Source: Lichenostomus cassidix
Taxonomy: Eukaryota > Chordata > Aves > Passeriformes > Meliphagidae
Assembly (NCBI GenBank): GCA_008360975.2
Contig: CM039182.1
Span: 24,524,324 to 24,588,323, forward strand
DNA length: 64,000 bases
Direction of reading: 5' to 3'
Positions within the stretch are counted from its first letter, which is position 1. Each line of letters opens with the position of its first letter. The notes beneath the pieces are model-generated. The model made no database searches and had not been told where the DNA came from. It saw only the letters and a program-made list of their open reading frames with translations. Shown in pieces: positions 37,139 to 49,099 of the stretch. A program made the translations under genes and the position numbers.

Positions 37139-40100
37139 GTACTTTAAAACATGAAAAGGATGATGTTAGATGTTTAAAGGACTGGATCCTGCTGTTAGTT
37201 ACTCTCATAGGTAGTTTCCATTATTGAGAACACTGAAATCAAAACAGTCACCAGTTTTATTAATTCAAAAAAAATGAGTAGCATAAAAGCAGAAAGTTGT
37301 GTCCCGTTGACCCGGCTGGTAGGCCCGAGAAGATTGGGAAAGGCATGAGACTTTTAGAAGAAGCTACATGTCCTTATAATTTGAAAACAAACTAGAGATT
37401 CTTGAATCCCAGTACTGGTACTAATTTGTCCTCTGGCTCAAATACCCTGCTTACGTGAAAGATTTAAAATGGGAATGCCAGGCATTCCAGCAGCTCTATA
37501 AATTTGGTTGCTCTTCAAAGGTGCTTGGAGCCCATAACTGTCTGTCTGCTTGAGAGGAACAAACTTAAACCTAGTGATATTCAGGAATCTTCCAGAAGAA
37601 AATAATTTCACTTAAAAAATGTTGTCTGTGAAAATCAAAAATGTTTTGTGGGAACTGCCTCAAGGAACTTAAAAAAAACTCCTGAAGCCAGACAGGTCCA
37701 GCCCTTCTGTCCATTACTCTGGATTGAGATGTTCTCAAGGGTTACAAGAGACAAAAATTCAGGTTGCTACTTGCTTCTGGTGCAGACAAGAGACACTTGC
37801 TTAAGTCATGCATGTCAGCACTGGATGTGGTAGATATGCTTGGTGTCTCTTTTCCTTTCTTTCTCTTTTCCTTTTCTTGGACCTGTCTTAGTTTTCAAAT
37901 TAGAAGAAGGGTGTGAAACTGGTCTTCCTCATCTAGGAATTTATGAGAGTATTGGCTATTCTAGTGTGTCAATCAAAGCTCACCCTTGTGATGAGAAGGG
38001 AAAAGGAACTGAAATAGCAGCAGCTCCAGGGTGAAAGGAAATGGATTTCTTCTCCAGAATTTCTTTCTTTTGTCTTGCCAGGACTGCTGAAAATTCTGTT
38101 TAGTCTCTGGAAAGGTAGCTTACTTGTTCAGGTAGGGCCTAAGACGTTTCTTGCTATGATGATCGTTACAAGGATAATTCAGAGAGCTTGGTTTTGTTTT
38201 TCCCAAGATAATAGGGGAAAAATACAGAGTAATTTTACATGGAAGCCCATGATATCTTTAACTGGGAATACAGCAGCAGATGCTTATTTCTCATCTAGGG
38301 GAGACTGGTATTTTTTCATTAGTATCCAAAAAACTGAGTCCGGTACACAGTGCGCACATTTGCTATCCTCACCCACTGAAGTGAGTTGCAGTGCCAGCCA
38401 TACCATTTTGATTATAAATTGATCTTGCTTCCCTCTTAAGAGCATCAGAGAAATCACTCATGCCATAAATCCTGCAGTGTTCGTTGCTCATTTAGGTCCT
38501 TGTAGAAACATTGAGAGATAAACTCAGTCCTCCTGCTCCTCATCCTTCTGTTTCTCCCACTGGCCCCAGCCACTGATGCCATGGGCAGAGGAGAGCAGCA
38601 GGGACAGCAGGAACAGGAGTCCAGCAAGTCTGCAAAAGCAGAACTGAGGACGTGGGCAAGAAACCTGGCAACATAGAAAAACTTCATTTTTCATGACAAT
38701 TACCCTTCTTTCCAAAACTGTTAGGTCACCTTGTGTACGGGCTTTTGTAGTCACTGGACCTAACTCAGTATCTCATACTGATGGCAACAGAAAGCCATAA
38801 AAACCTCTAGCACTGCACCTTGTGCGTAAGTACTGTCCTGAGTTGCTGAATATCCCTTAGTGTTCAACTTACAGCTTATCCCATACCCATTTATTCTCAC
38901 AGAAAAGTGTATAAGCATGCTAATGATTATACATGGGGAGAAAGCACAGACTCCTGCAAGAAGAGAAGAAGAAAAAAAAATCAAAATACAACCCTGAACT
39001 GATTTATTTCACTTTTTTTATGGGCTTTCAAGTTAGCCTATTATGTTCTTAGCTCACCAACCACCATTGCCAACATCTTTTATTTCTTTGCTGTGTTTCA
39101 GTCAGAGGGCAGTGCTCCCCTTCCCTGCCTAGCAGACCCCCAGGAGCAGAAGATCATCTGGGCTGGTTTAGCACTGGTCTCAGGCACACAAACTGCAGGC
39201 TGTAAAAGCAAGGCACAGCTTGTTTTAGCAGAACCAGCTTTGTGAGGTGCTAACATCTGACTGGGTTCAAGGAAGAAGAAAACATGCTCATTGACTGATA
39301 GAAAGTGAATTTGACCTGTAGTATGTATTGTGATGGATAAAATAGTGGCGTGCTGATGACAGGCATTAAATGCTGTGAATCAAATGAAGCCATCATCCCC
39401 AAAGTGACACGGAACGGAGTTCCATTTTTAGTGTTCGGTGTCATTCTCTCCCTGTTGGCTTTAGCCCTTTTGCCTACAAAATCCCGTTTTCCTCTCTGTT
39501 GTAATCACCCTTCTCATGTTCTGAGCAACATTCAGAGTTTGAAGCCATCGTTTGTGTTTCATGGAAGTGATTAAAACCATGTTACAAGTCAAACAGGAGT
39601 TTAGAAGAACATTTCCTGTCGGTGCTGCACTCTGTGTGCCTACTCAGAATTAATAGCTTTCTGCAAATTAGCACATAATGGGTTAAAAGCATGTTTATGT
39701 TGGCATTAAGTACTCTGGCTTCTTTTTCTCTGCAAGGCAAGACAATATTTTGCAAACTTTTTAAAGAATCTCTAATAGACATTATAGTGGCGCCATTCAC
39801 ACTGCTATATAGTAGTTAAGGCTGTGTCAGCACTTCCATTATGAATCCTGTTTTTCAGGGATTTATAACCCAGCCGTAAAAATTTGCTCTGGGCTGAAAT
39901 TTGGTTTTAGCTCAGGGAGCACATTTTTTAACAGATTAAAAAAAAAATCAGCGTGGCCTTTTTTGAGTTATAGGAGTGTTAAGAAAAAGTCCATGGGAGA
40001 GAGAACTGCAGGGACAGAAACGCAGACCATTTTTTCATGAATATAACTCAAAATTAGGTCGAGATAAAACATAAAGGTTGGATCCAGTCTGTTCAGTCTC

Positions 40101-43100
40101 CCTCTCTCCAAGCCAAAGGACAAGGGTGCTCTATTTTTGTAATGGTGTTTTAAGAGGAAATGTGATTTTGTTTTTCTATGGGGTTTATAGGTAGTTCAAT
40201 TTAACTCTACAGACATTTATTGCATGCTTAATTTCCTCGTCTTCCCCCCGCACACCCCAGAGTTGCTCTGTGGGGTTTGGTGGGATTATTCAGCAGTCAT
40301 GGGTCTGAGCCTAGTTCTGAACATGTCTCAGCATCGCTGTAAGGCACACAGTGCACCTGCACTGGGGCAGCCTGTCTGGCACTGCACCTCACTGCCATGG
40401 AGGTGCGAAGGGCAGAGGAACACCTTGAGCCCCTCAGAGTGGAGTGGGAGATGAAAAACTGACTTGTTGAGCCCTTGAAGCATATGAAGCTTGTGTTTCT
40501 TCCATGGGGCTACCTGCTGCCACCCCTGTCTCAGGTGCATGTTCTCCCCATTGTTTTTGGAAGAATCGAGTGTGTGATACCTGACGGTGAACTGGGCTGG
40601 GCTCTGCCTGTTCCCAGCCTCTCCTGACCACATAAACAATAGACTGGTCCCAAGCTGTGGCATCAAGTGGGATGGGACTTTCCACCACCAGAGAGCTCTG
40701 GAGCTCCACCTAAGGCTCCTCTTCGTGTCAGGAGAAACCACATGAACAATGGGACGGGCTGGGTCTTGAAAGTGGGCCTCAACCTGCATTTATCTGGAGC
40801 CATGGGCATATCCACAGAAACTTGCACGAAAGGCTGTGATGGGAAAGGCTGGGATCTGCAGCTCCAAAGACCTGCTCTGCCCTGTGCTTGCCCTGGCCTT
40901 GTGCAAGGGACTCAGGTGTCCACAGAGCAGGCTGAGCTGGTGGGGATAGTTTTGCTCTCAACAGCTGAGGCATCGATATTGGAAAAGCAGGACAGGTTGT
41001 GGTGAGGTTTGTCATGGCCAGAAATGCCACAGTTTCACTGCCACCAGCACCACAGTGAGCTCAGGTGTGCTAACCCGTCCTTACAGCCAGCTCAGGCATG
41101 CTCAGGGATGGTGTCCAGCATGACATCTGGAGAAGCACAGGCAGTGGGAACAGCCCTGCCTGGCACAGATTCAAATTTAAGGAACTGCGACTTGCTACTC
41201 CAGAATCAAAAAATCCCTAAATAAAGCTTGAAATCTTCCTTTTTATGTTCAGCGGTTGTGCCATGAAGGAACTTGCCAGCACAACAAAGACATGACATGT
41301 TTCAAACCATGTATGGCACACAGCAAAGCAGGATATGGCATATTTCAAGCCTAACATGAAAGTGTGAAGCACAAGAAAAACAGGAGGATCACAAGGTCTC
41401 AGCAGGCAAGGAGTGAAAGCTGCTGAGAGCCTCTTCATACCTTGCAGTTCTCACCCTGTACCTTTCAGCCATCCTCCATCATCAGCACATTGAAAGTTTA
41501 CCTGGATTTAAATAGATGTTGAAAGAAATAATTCAGCTCTTAAAGGGGTTTTAATAATCTCCTTCTGTCTCTCATTATATCTCTGGGTTGATAACAAGGC
41601 TGCTTCCTGCTCTATTGTTTTTATTAGTTTACCCTTTCTTTCATTCACTTACTCCTTTTGGTCTTTTTCTTTCAGTTTGTTTTATTTTGTATCTTTAATG
41701 GACTTTATTTCTCTTGTCAGGTTTTTAGAATTGCTGAGATTCCATGAGACTCTTTTTTATATTTATTTAAATGTGTTGGGAGGGTGTTGTTTTGGTTTTT
41801 TTTTAACTCCCTTGGGAGAAGACTCAAATCCTGGTACTTGAATATTTGTAAATTTGATCCTGCACTGTTATCCCAGCTATTTATGTTGTATTTACTGCAA
41901 ACATGCTTCTGCTGAATAAGAACAAATCTGCAGCAATTTTATCTTAGTTTCTTGAGGTTCAAGAAGATGTTTTCATATATTTTTTTGTTTCTTTCTGTTT
42001 ATTTCCAAAGAAATTTATGGACAAAAAACCTGATGTGAAATATAATATTTCTGAAGATTATGCTAAGTCACATGAAATAATAAAATGTTCCTATTTTTTG
42101 TAAAGAAGTCTTGAATAAATTGGTTGTTTTCACATCATATTCAATTATTGTTTCATATTCTAGACCTTCCTGTTGAAGCAAAAGTATATAATATCTTTAA
42201 TTACAGATAAACCTCACAATTTCTTTCCCTCTGGTGTCCTCTGTGCATATATAACTGTACATCAAGTTAATTTTAAACATAAATCCCATTTTATTTTGTA
42301 CAGTATTATACATTAGCATGAACACAGGGCTTCTTTGATACATGTTGTTGATGTCATAGTCCCAGAGCCACTTGGAAAGCAGGCTGCTGGTGGGTTAGGG
42401 ATCCCATCGATGTCTCGGTGTGTTTGGGATCCCATTGATGTTTTGGTGGGTTTGGGATCCCATTGATGTTTTGGTGGGTTTGGGATCCCATTGATGTTTT
42501 GGTGTGTTTGGGATCCCATTGATGTCTCAGTGGGTTCATGGACAGACAGGATGCCCCATGGTCCTGTTAGGCAGGAGTTGATGGCTACACCATGGGTCCT
42601 CCTGCCATGAGGAGTGTGGGTTCAGCTCCTCCGGGTGGGATCAGAGCACAGGCACAAGAGTTCATTGGGAAGCTATGGTGTCAAAACAAGAGCTAAGTAT
42701 GGAGCTTCCTTTGCAGGAGTTTTCATTGCACTCCAGGCAATAAGCACACAACTTTTAGCAGTCGTAAACTACAACTGCACTGAGCTTTGTTCAGCACAGA
42801 ATGTTAGATGTGGTTGGTTTGGGTTTTATGCCAGGGGGAGCAGACACTTGAAGACAAATGCTGTATTCTTACAGGGAATTTCTGGAGATATTGTCACATC
42901 ACATAGGTCTCTGTGACAAAACAAAACAAAAAACCACTTTGATCAGCTACTTATGTTTCTCAGTTTTCCTTGAAGAAAGCCTGTGTCTCTTGAAAGCTGA
43001 GATCAAAGTCACTGTAAGCTCCCAGATTGGAAGAAAAATTGCAGAAAATTACATAGATTCTTTTTATTTTATTTGAGGTAATGGACAAAGAGGAAGAAGG

Positions 43101-46027
43101 AACAAGGAGAAAATGGAAATGGTTCTGAAAGATAAATGGTTAGAAAACCTCCATATTTGAAAGAACAAACCTGTCTGTTTGGGGTTTTTTGCTTATACTT
43201 CATGTATTTACAGTAGTTGTAGCAATTTTTTACACTGGAAAAAGTAATGATGTTAACATTCTTGTAAGAAGAGATTGCCTCAAATAAAACTTCAGAGGCA
43301 GCCGAATGAAAGAAGAAAATAAGGCTAAAATATGAAGCTTAATATCACCAGGGGGCATCTGGTGTGTCAGTCAGATGAATGAGGTAAGCTGATTTATGCC
43401 CTACAAACTTTAGCCAAGGTGTTCCTGATGGTTTAATAGACTTCTGGCCTCCCACAGATCATTGCTAACTGCAAGGGAGATTTTGCTGAGGTAGAACTAC
43501 AATCATGTGTGTCTCCACTGCATGTGAGCACTCCACAGCTCCCAAGCTGTTTATTTTTTGCCTTTTCCTTTTCTATTGATTTTGGGTTGTATTTTCTTTG
43601 CAGCTATAGTCAGCAAATGGCCAAGTAATAAATTTATATTTCCAAGCTGTAGAGAGGATTTGATTTAGCAAATAATTTTTACCATTTGGAGCAGTTTAAA
43701 ATGAGTTTTCCAGTTGCCTTTACAGTTATTTTCCCCCTCTTTATGCCATTTTGCTGCATTGTCATGCTTGCTGTCTTTGATTCTCGGGAAGCAATGCTTT
43801 AGTGGTGACGATGGGATATTGCCTCATTACAGGCTTCCTTGCCAGATGAGTTCCCTTAGTGCCAATTACTATTCACCAGTGGATGCTGCAATAGGTCAAG
43901 CTGTACTTTTTGCTAGTCATTCTTTTTCTTTCACATGCTTTGCTTCTGTGTAAAGCATTTAGGGGCAAATTGTGCTCCTGCATTGGTAATTGTCGCTCTG
44001 CCACTCAGGGGGACTGTGTGGGGGGATGTATGGATTCTCTGGATGTGTGGAACTCCATGGGGACCCCTGACCTGCTGGTAGGAGACACAGGGCCAAAGCC
44101 ACAGGAGACCATCAAAGGCTAAAGTTTGTAACTGCTTAGCTGCTCTGTCTCCTGAGGGCCAAATTGCTCCTCCACCTTGTGCATTTCTCCTACCCTCTCT
44201 GCTTAGCTCAGGTGTAGTGCAGAGATTTTGTCTTTTCAGAGCTAACACTTTGGCCACTTGAGGCCAACCTAAGCATGGTGACAGCAGCCTCTCCCAACCA
44301 CAGCAACTCTGAAAGAAGTTACGCTGAAAACAGGGGGAGCTGAGTACTGCAGCAGTGATGACCATGTCACTCCTCCTGCCTGCTGCTGTGCCTTCCCATC
44401 CGTTCCTGCCATCAGGGCTGCTGGTTTCATCGTAACTGGGCATTGGAGTGCATAAATCCAGTGGGAAGTGCAGGAAAATCAGATGGATAGCAAGGGCCAC
44501 ATCTCCCTGATAACTGAAGGAAGCTATGCGGCGTGGCACAGGAACTAGAAAATCATTTCGAGCTGCAGCTTGAAATGGAGTCACTCATTGTTTAATTAAA
44601 CATTGAGATATGTTTGACAGGGCTGGGAGTTAAACTTTGCTGTATAGTGGGTGTCCTCTGAACTGCTGAATATTCTTTTTTGTCTGCTGGTCTTTTAACC
44701 CAATGTGGCCTAGAGAGATTGCAAGGTCATTTTCACAGGTAAATACCTCAAAATTGCAGTGTAAAGCCAAATGCAGGAGACCTTTGATTGCCTGTTAAAC
44801 TCTTATGTAGGAGTCTCTGTAATTTTGCAATTAATCTGCTTATGATATGTTGTTTGTGTTCCTAATTATAAATTTGGAACAAAATTCTCTGTCAACAGAG
44901 CTTTTCATGCTGGGTATTTAAGCTAGTTGCAAAGTCGGCTTGGGGTAGTTGTAAAGATACTAATGTAATTTCTTGAAATACAAGTAACTGAAATATAACC
45001 AAAATTATTATTTAAAAGCACATGTGGGCAAATGCATAATCAATATACAATATTGCCATAATATCTATATGACCCTGACGGTGTAATTGAGAACAGAATT
45101 TTGTACAGTAGTAACAGAAACATCCCAACTTCCATTCCCCCTGATGCTCACATTTGAGTTATAATTTACCAACAGGTCATTAAACTGATGGGGACATTGC
45201 ATTAGTGCATCCTATAAAGATATTATTTTTCAAATGAAGGACCAAACTGGAATTATTGGAAGCAAAAGTTTCACATCTCTGTGTACATGCAAAGAAGCAA
45301 CTTCATCTCGGGGCACATGCTGTTCTTACTGCTGCCCAAAGCAGCCCCTACCCCTCCCAGGGCAGCTTTGGCCGTGGCTCAGGGACATTTGTTGCTCTGG
45401 ATCTTAGGATTCCTCTGCAAGGAATAACATTGCCATAAAGAGACTGGAATTTGGCTGGTTGCTTTCAATTTTGCTGCCTCAGAGAATATCTTTGGTTAAT
45501 CACTTCATTACTTTGCAAAAGCTCTGAAAGAAAGACAGAATTTATCAGTGACACCAAGTAGAAACTGGAAGAAGTGAAGGGAGAGATTATGTGAGCCCTT
45601 TTAATACAAAGAACTGTAGTATAAGTTAAGAAGATTATTTTATCTTCAGCTCCTCTGGCAGGTCCCCTGTTACATAAGAGTTCTGCTTTTTCCAGTTAGG
45701 TATTGCCTAAACGTCAGTCACGGCCATTTCCTGAAATAGGAACACTGAGTTTATTTAATTTGGGGGGTTTAAGTATTTTCCATTTCAGAATAATAAATAT
45801 GTAAGATATAGGATCTTGTCCATGTAGAGGCTATATTCTGGGAATATACAGAAGTATGTTTAGATGTATTAAAAACTTCTTAGTCATGATTTTAAGAGTA
45901 AAGCTTTGATTTATCCTTGACATCGCTACAGCAAGCTTTCATGTCAAAAGAAAGCCACTGAAGATGTTGATTCATTGGGAAAGGGGTGAAATGTCATACT
46001 CCTAACTACATCTTTTCATTTTCCAAG
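37139..46027 (+). other. DYNC1I1: DYNC1I1 intron, 8.9 kb
   Basis: Starts GTACTT and ends with a pyrimidine-rich tract and CAAG. It contains the 28-bp minisatellite at 42398-42537 and a 217-codon minus-strand ORF at 43931-44584 that I do not believe is a gene. Segments around 39330-39560 and 43560-43830 have few simple repeats and could be conserved noncoding DNA. No exon, RNA gene or transposon body recognised. Confidence 0.85.
42398..42537 (+). repeat. 28-bp minisatellite, five copies
   Basis: Five units start with GGGATCCCAT at 42398, 42426, 42454, 42482 and 42510, an exact 28-base period. The three inner units share GATGTTTTGG, while the first and last carry GATGTCTC. This suggests growth by duplication of inner copies. 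The unit length is not a multiple of three, so minus-strand reading runs through all three frames and gives repetitive peptide of no significance. The repeats abut each other with no spacers, so this is not a CRISPR-type array. Confidence 0.95.
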
Positions 46028-46190
46028 CTCCTCCTAGAGAACTGACAGAAGAAGAAAAGCAACAAGTTCTCCATTCAGAAGAATTCCTGATATTTTTTGA
46101 CCGCACAATACGTGTAATTGAGAGAGCTTTGGCTGAAGATTCAGACATCTTCTTTGACTATAGCGGCAGAGACGTAGAAGAGAAAGATGG
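46028..46190 (+). CDS. DYNC1I1: DYNC1I1 internal exon: roadblock-binding helix
   Basis: Encodes about 54 residues (human ~211-264). It starts with the second and third bases of an Ala codon, then [19 protein letters not shown], the amphipathic stretch [34 protein letters not shown] and the first two bases of a Gly codon. In dynein intermediate chains this helix binds the DYNLRB (LC7/roadblock) light-chain dimer. [19 protein letters not shown] identifies I1, since I2 has different residues at several of these positions. Phases are 1 at the start and 2 at the end. The donor GG|GTCAGT is the weakest of the four, with no G at +5 followed by T consensus extension beyond +6. Changes from the human protein are conservative (for example Val for Ile after KQQ). 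Confidence 0.97.
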
Positions 46191-47339
46191 GTCAGTTTGG
46201 GATTTTTTTTTCTTTTGCAAAATAAGTTTTATGAAGACAATTCCAACAACCACAAGCCTTAATTTTAAACAAAATTTAGCATTTCTATAATTAAGAAAAG
46301 CTTAAAATCTCTCTGTAGAGGCCTGGGCCACTTTGTCATCTGAAATTATATTGTAAAATAGGTTTGTGATTTACTGATCCGGGTTTGGGGGTGGGGGTGG
46401 TATTTGATGTATTATTCACCTAGTTTAATTTTTTCTTTCATTTTTGGGATGAAATTTAAAATTCTGAACAAATAACTGAAATAGATAAATGTGTGTATGC
46501 ACATGTACATGTAAACGTGTACATTCCAGTGGTGTATGTGTGTGTGCTCATGATATTTTCACAAATTCAAACTAGTGTTGTTTATATTCTGCTTCTGCAT
46601 CAGGTCTGTAATGGATCCACTATACTATGCATTGTGGGGATGGAAATTATGATCTCACAAAGCCATCTAAACAGCTAAGATGAGAAGTGACAAGTTTTGT
46701 TTTCAGCAATTGATATGAGAGCAAAGCAGTAAAACTTGTTATTTGGAGAGGAAATATTTAGGTTGCAACAGCTATGTGTCTGTTGAGGCCTCATGGCAAA
46801 TCAGTAGCTGTACTGCACTGAATTTCCTGGAGGTTAACCCAGACCATCCCTACAGAGTGGCTGAGTGCATCAGTGTGGCAGTGTTGGACCAGCACTGAGC
46901 TTCAGCCTGTCCTTACAGTGTCAAAGAGCATCTGCTGTCTCCATTTCTGGGAGGAGGTGCTGTACCTTTAAAATTTCAGGAGTCAAAAGTAAGAGAGGCT
47001 TGGTTATAGCCTGGAGGTGAAGGTTCAGACAAGGGGGAGCTAAATGCTGGGGCCAGCTTCATCCTGAGAGACAAAGAGGGCAGAGATGGCCTAGGGTGAC
47101 CCAGAAGAATCAGGAAGGCAGTGAGAAATTAAAAAATGTGGTTTTGTGAAACAGATCTAAAATGTGATCCTAGTTGCATCATTTTCAGCAAGAGAGTCAG
47201 TGAGAGCAATTAAATCAAGGTGGTAGATTTCCCCAGGCTGAGCAGAGATCTGAGAAGTAGCCAAAAACTTCAGCACTGGTTTTCACAGCATTTGAGCCCT
47301 GGTACCTGAAGATTTGTCCCTTTGTCTGAATTCCCCCAG
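46191..47339 (+). other. DYNC1I1: DYNC1I1 intron, 1.1 kb
   Basis: The shortest intron in the window. It starts GTCAGT and ends TTCCCCCAG. A G-rich word at 46381-46400 (GGGTTTGGGGGTGGGGGTGG) lies about 190 bases after the donor and could bind hnRNP H/F. A (TG)-containing stretch lies near 46490-46550. No transposon or RNA gene recognised. Confidence 0.9.
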
Positions 47340-47439
47340 AGATGTTCAAGCAGGAGCCAACCTTTCCTTTAACCGGCAATTCTATGATGAGCACTGGTCA
47401 AAGCATCGTGTGGTCACCTGCATGGACTGGTCTCTTCAG
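47340..47439 (+). CDS. DYNC1I1: DYNC1I1 internal exon: entry to the WD40 propeller
   Basis: Encodes about 34 residues (human ~264-298). After the last base of the split Gly codon it reads [19 protein letters not shown], then [14 protein letters not shown]. The segment leads into the seven-bladed WD40 domain that contacts the dynein heavy chain, and RVVTCMDWS forms the first strand of blade one. It matches I1: I2 has changes such as Lys, Leu and Arg at the A-N, F and H positions. The acceptor is CCCCCAG|A, and the donor CAG|GTAAGA is near-consensus. The exon is 100 bases, phase 2 at the start and 0 at the end, fitting its neighbours. Confidence 0.97.
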
Positions 47440-47627
47440 GTAAGATGTGAAACTGGGAGATAAGGTTCTATATCACTTCCACTTCTCCCTGTATAACTTA
47501 TGGGCAGCCTCTGTTTGCTCTGCTTTATGCAGAGCAAGATGTTATTTTCAGATAGCAGCAGGGCCCTGTGTGAGTAACTGCACATTTCTTTGTAAAGAAG
47601 AGTAGTGGACAATAATGAAGCTGTTGG

Positions 47628-47641
47628 TTTTTTTTTTTTTT
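47628..47641 (+). repeat. Poly(T) run, T14
   Basis: Uninterrupted T run about 190 bases after the donor of the 47340-47439 exon. No retroelement attached. Confidence 0.9.
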
Positions 47642-49085
47642 AAATATGTTAGCTGGTCTTCAGTATGTTGTGTTAAAACCCTAGGTTAACAAACCTACCA
47701 AGATGAAGTCTTCTCTTTTCATCCCCCTTTCATTACATCAGCTAATGGACTTTTTTTAAGACAAAAGGTTTAAAATTAAACTAACTAAAATTAATTTACT
47801 AAGTACGCATGACTATACATAGTAGTATATAAAACTTAAAAAACAATGGTGAGAAATAAAATTCATTTTTCTAATGTACTAAAACTAAAAATGTGAAAGT
47901 ATCTGAACAATTTGAAAAGATTGAAAAGGTGTCTTTCAAAAACTGCTGGGTCTTCTCTTCAAGTGATGGAAGAGGAAGTTGCAGCTGCCCTGGGGCATGC
48001 TAAAGCAACATGCCTGGAATGTACCCAGTTTCTGTGCACTGCAAAGCATTGTCATTGCAAAATAAAACTGATGATAGGCCTGCTTAAGCTCTCCAAAACC
48101 AATACAATCACATCAGCTCTGCTCCTAAATCCACAATACAGATACACCAAAACTGCTCCAAGAGGACATAGAGTTCAAAAATATGAGCACAAGCCAGGCT
48201 ACCTCCTTGGCCCCAAACCCACCTCAGGTGTGCCATGGGGTCTCCAGGGACCTTGTGTAGCCTAGTGTGGGTAGCAAAGGTGCTGTAGGTGTAGCTCAGT
48301 TCAGTGTTAAGAACAAGGTTTGCCTAATCTTAGATGTAGCTGCTCTTTCTGCACCACATTAGATATGCACATGAACAGAGCAAGTGCTCAAGGTCAAGTA
48401 CATAAATGGTGTGTGCAGGCTGGAGAGAGGGAGTGGATAAAGGAGCACGGGGACTTTCAATCCATGCCTCTCTTTCCCCTTGAAATGGCGGCAGAGCTGC
48501 TTCCATCCCTCTGGGTGCTCCTCAGGCAAGGTGGCAGCTGACTGCATAGAGCATGTGGAGGCAGCAGAGAGAAGAGTCAGAGGTCCCAGTGAGCATGGCT
48601 TGTAGGTTGAGGAGCTCTGGGTGGTGCACAACAGTCAGCTGCAGAGAGGCTTCTTGTAATAGCCAGCTTGCACCCCATGTGTGAAGTGAAGGATTTATAC
48701 CTTTGCTTTCATACAAAATATCAGCCTAGCAACAGGTATTCACTATTGTGATGTGGGTGGCCTTTAAGCACATATGGATTTCCACAGAAATCAAATAAAA
48801 GCCTGAGGAAACACTTATCTTAGGTTGTTCACTTGTTCAGGGGCTGGAAATTACATGGAATTCTTATCTGATATTTTCCTAACAGGCAGCTCTTACTGTA
48901 TTCCCAGGGCAGCAAGAAAAAAAGCCGCCTCAGAAGAGCACTGCCAAATGTAATTGTTCAGCCCCTGGGGCTTGAAGGCATGTTCTACTTCCCACCTCTT
49001 TGTTTCAGGGTGGCCCCTCCTGCCTTCCTCTTTTTTAACTCCTCATGCTCAGCTCCCTGGCACCCCAGCAGGGGCTCCTGGGGTC

Positions 49086-49099
49086 GGGGGGGGGGGGGG
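49086..49099 (+). repeat. G14 homopolymer, probable G-quadruplex
   Basis: Fourteen consecutive G's follow GGGGTC at 49080-49085. Such a run can supply four G-tracts by itself, so quadruplex formation is likely in DNA or intronic RNA. Length may be unreliable in any assembly. Confidence 0.9.

Noticed and set aside
39350..39574. 74-codon + strand ORF with a hydrophobic segment (LLALALLPTK) as a small membrane protein
   Set aside because: No promoter, splice or conservation evidence; hydrophobic runs are common in T-rich intron translations.
40328..40789. 153-codon minus-strand ORF
   Set aside because: Lies in locally GC-richer intron, overlaps ORFs in other frames and has no domain features.
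42398..42537. CRISPR-like repeat array
   Set aside because: Units are contiguous without spacers, in vertebrate intronic DNA; a minisatellite explains it fully.
47912..48265. 117-codon + strand ORF between DYNC1I1 exons as an extra exon or gene
   Set aside because: No splice sites compatible with neighbouring phases and no recognisable domain; the flanking exons already join in frame.
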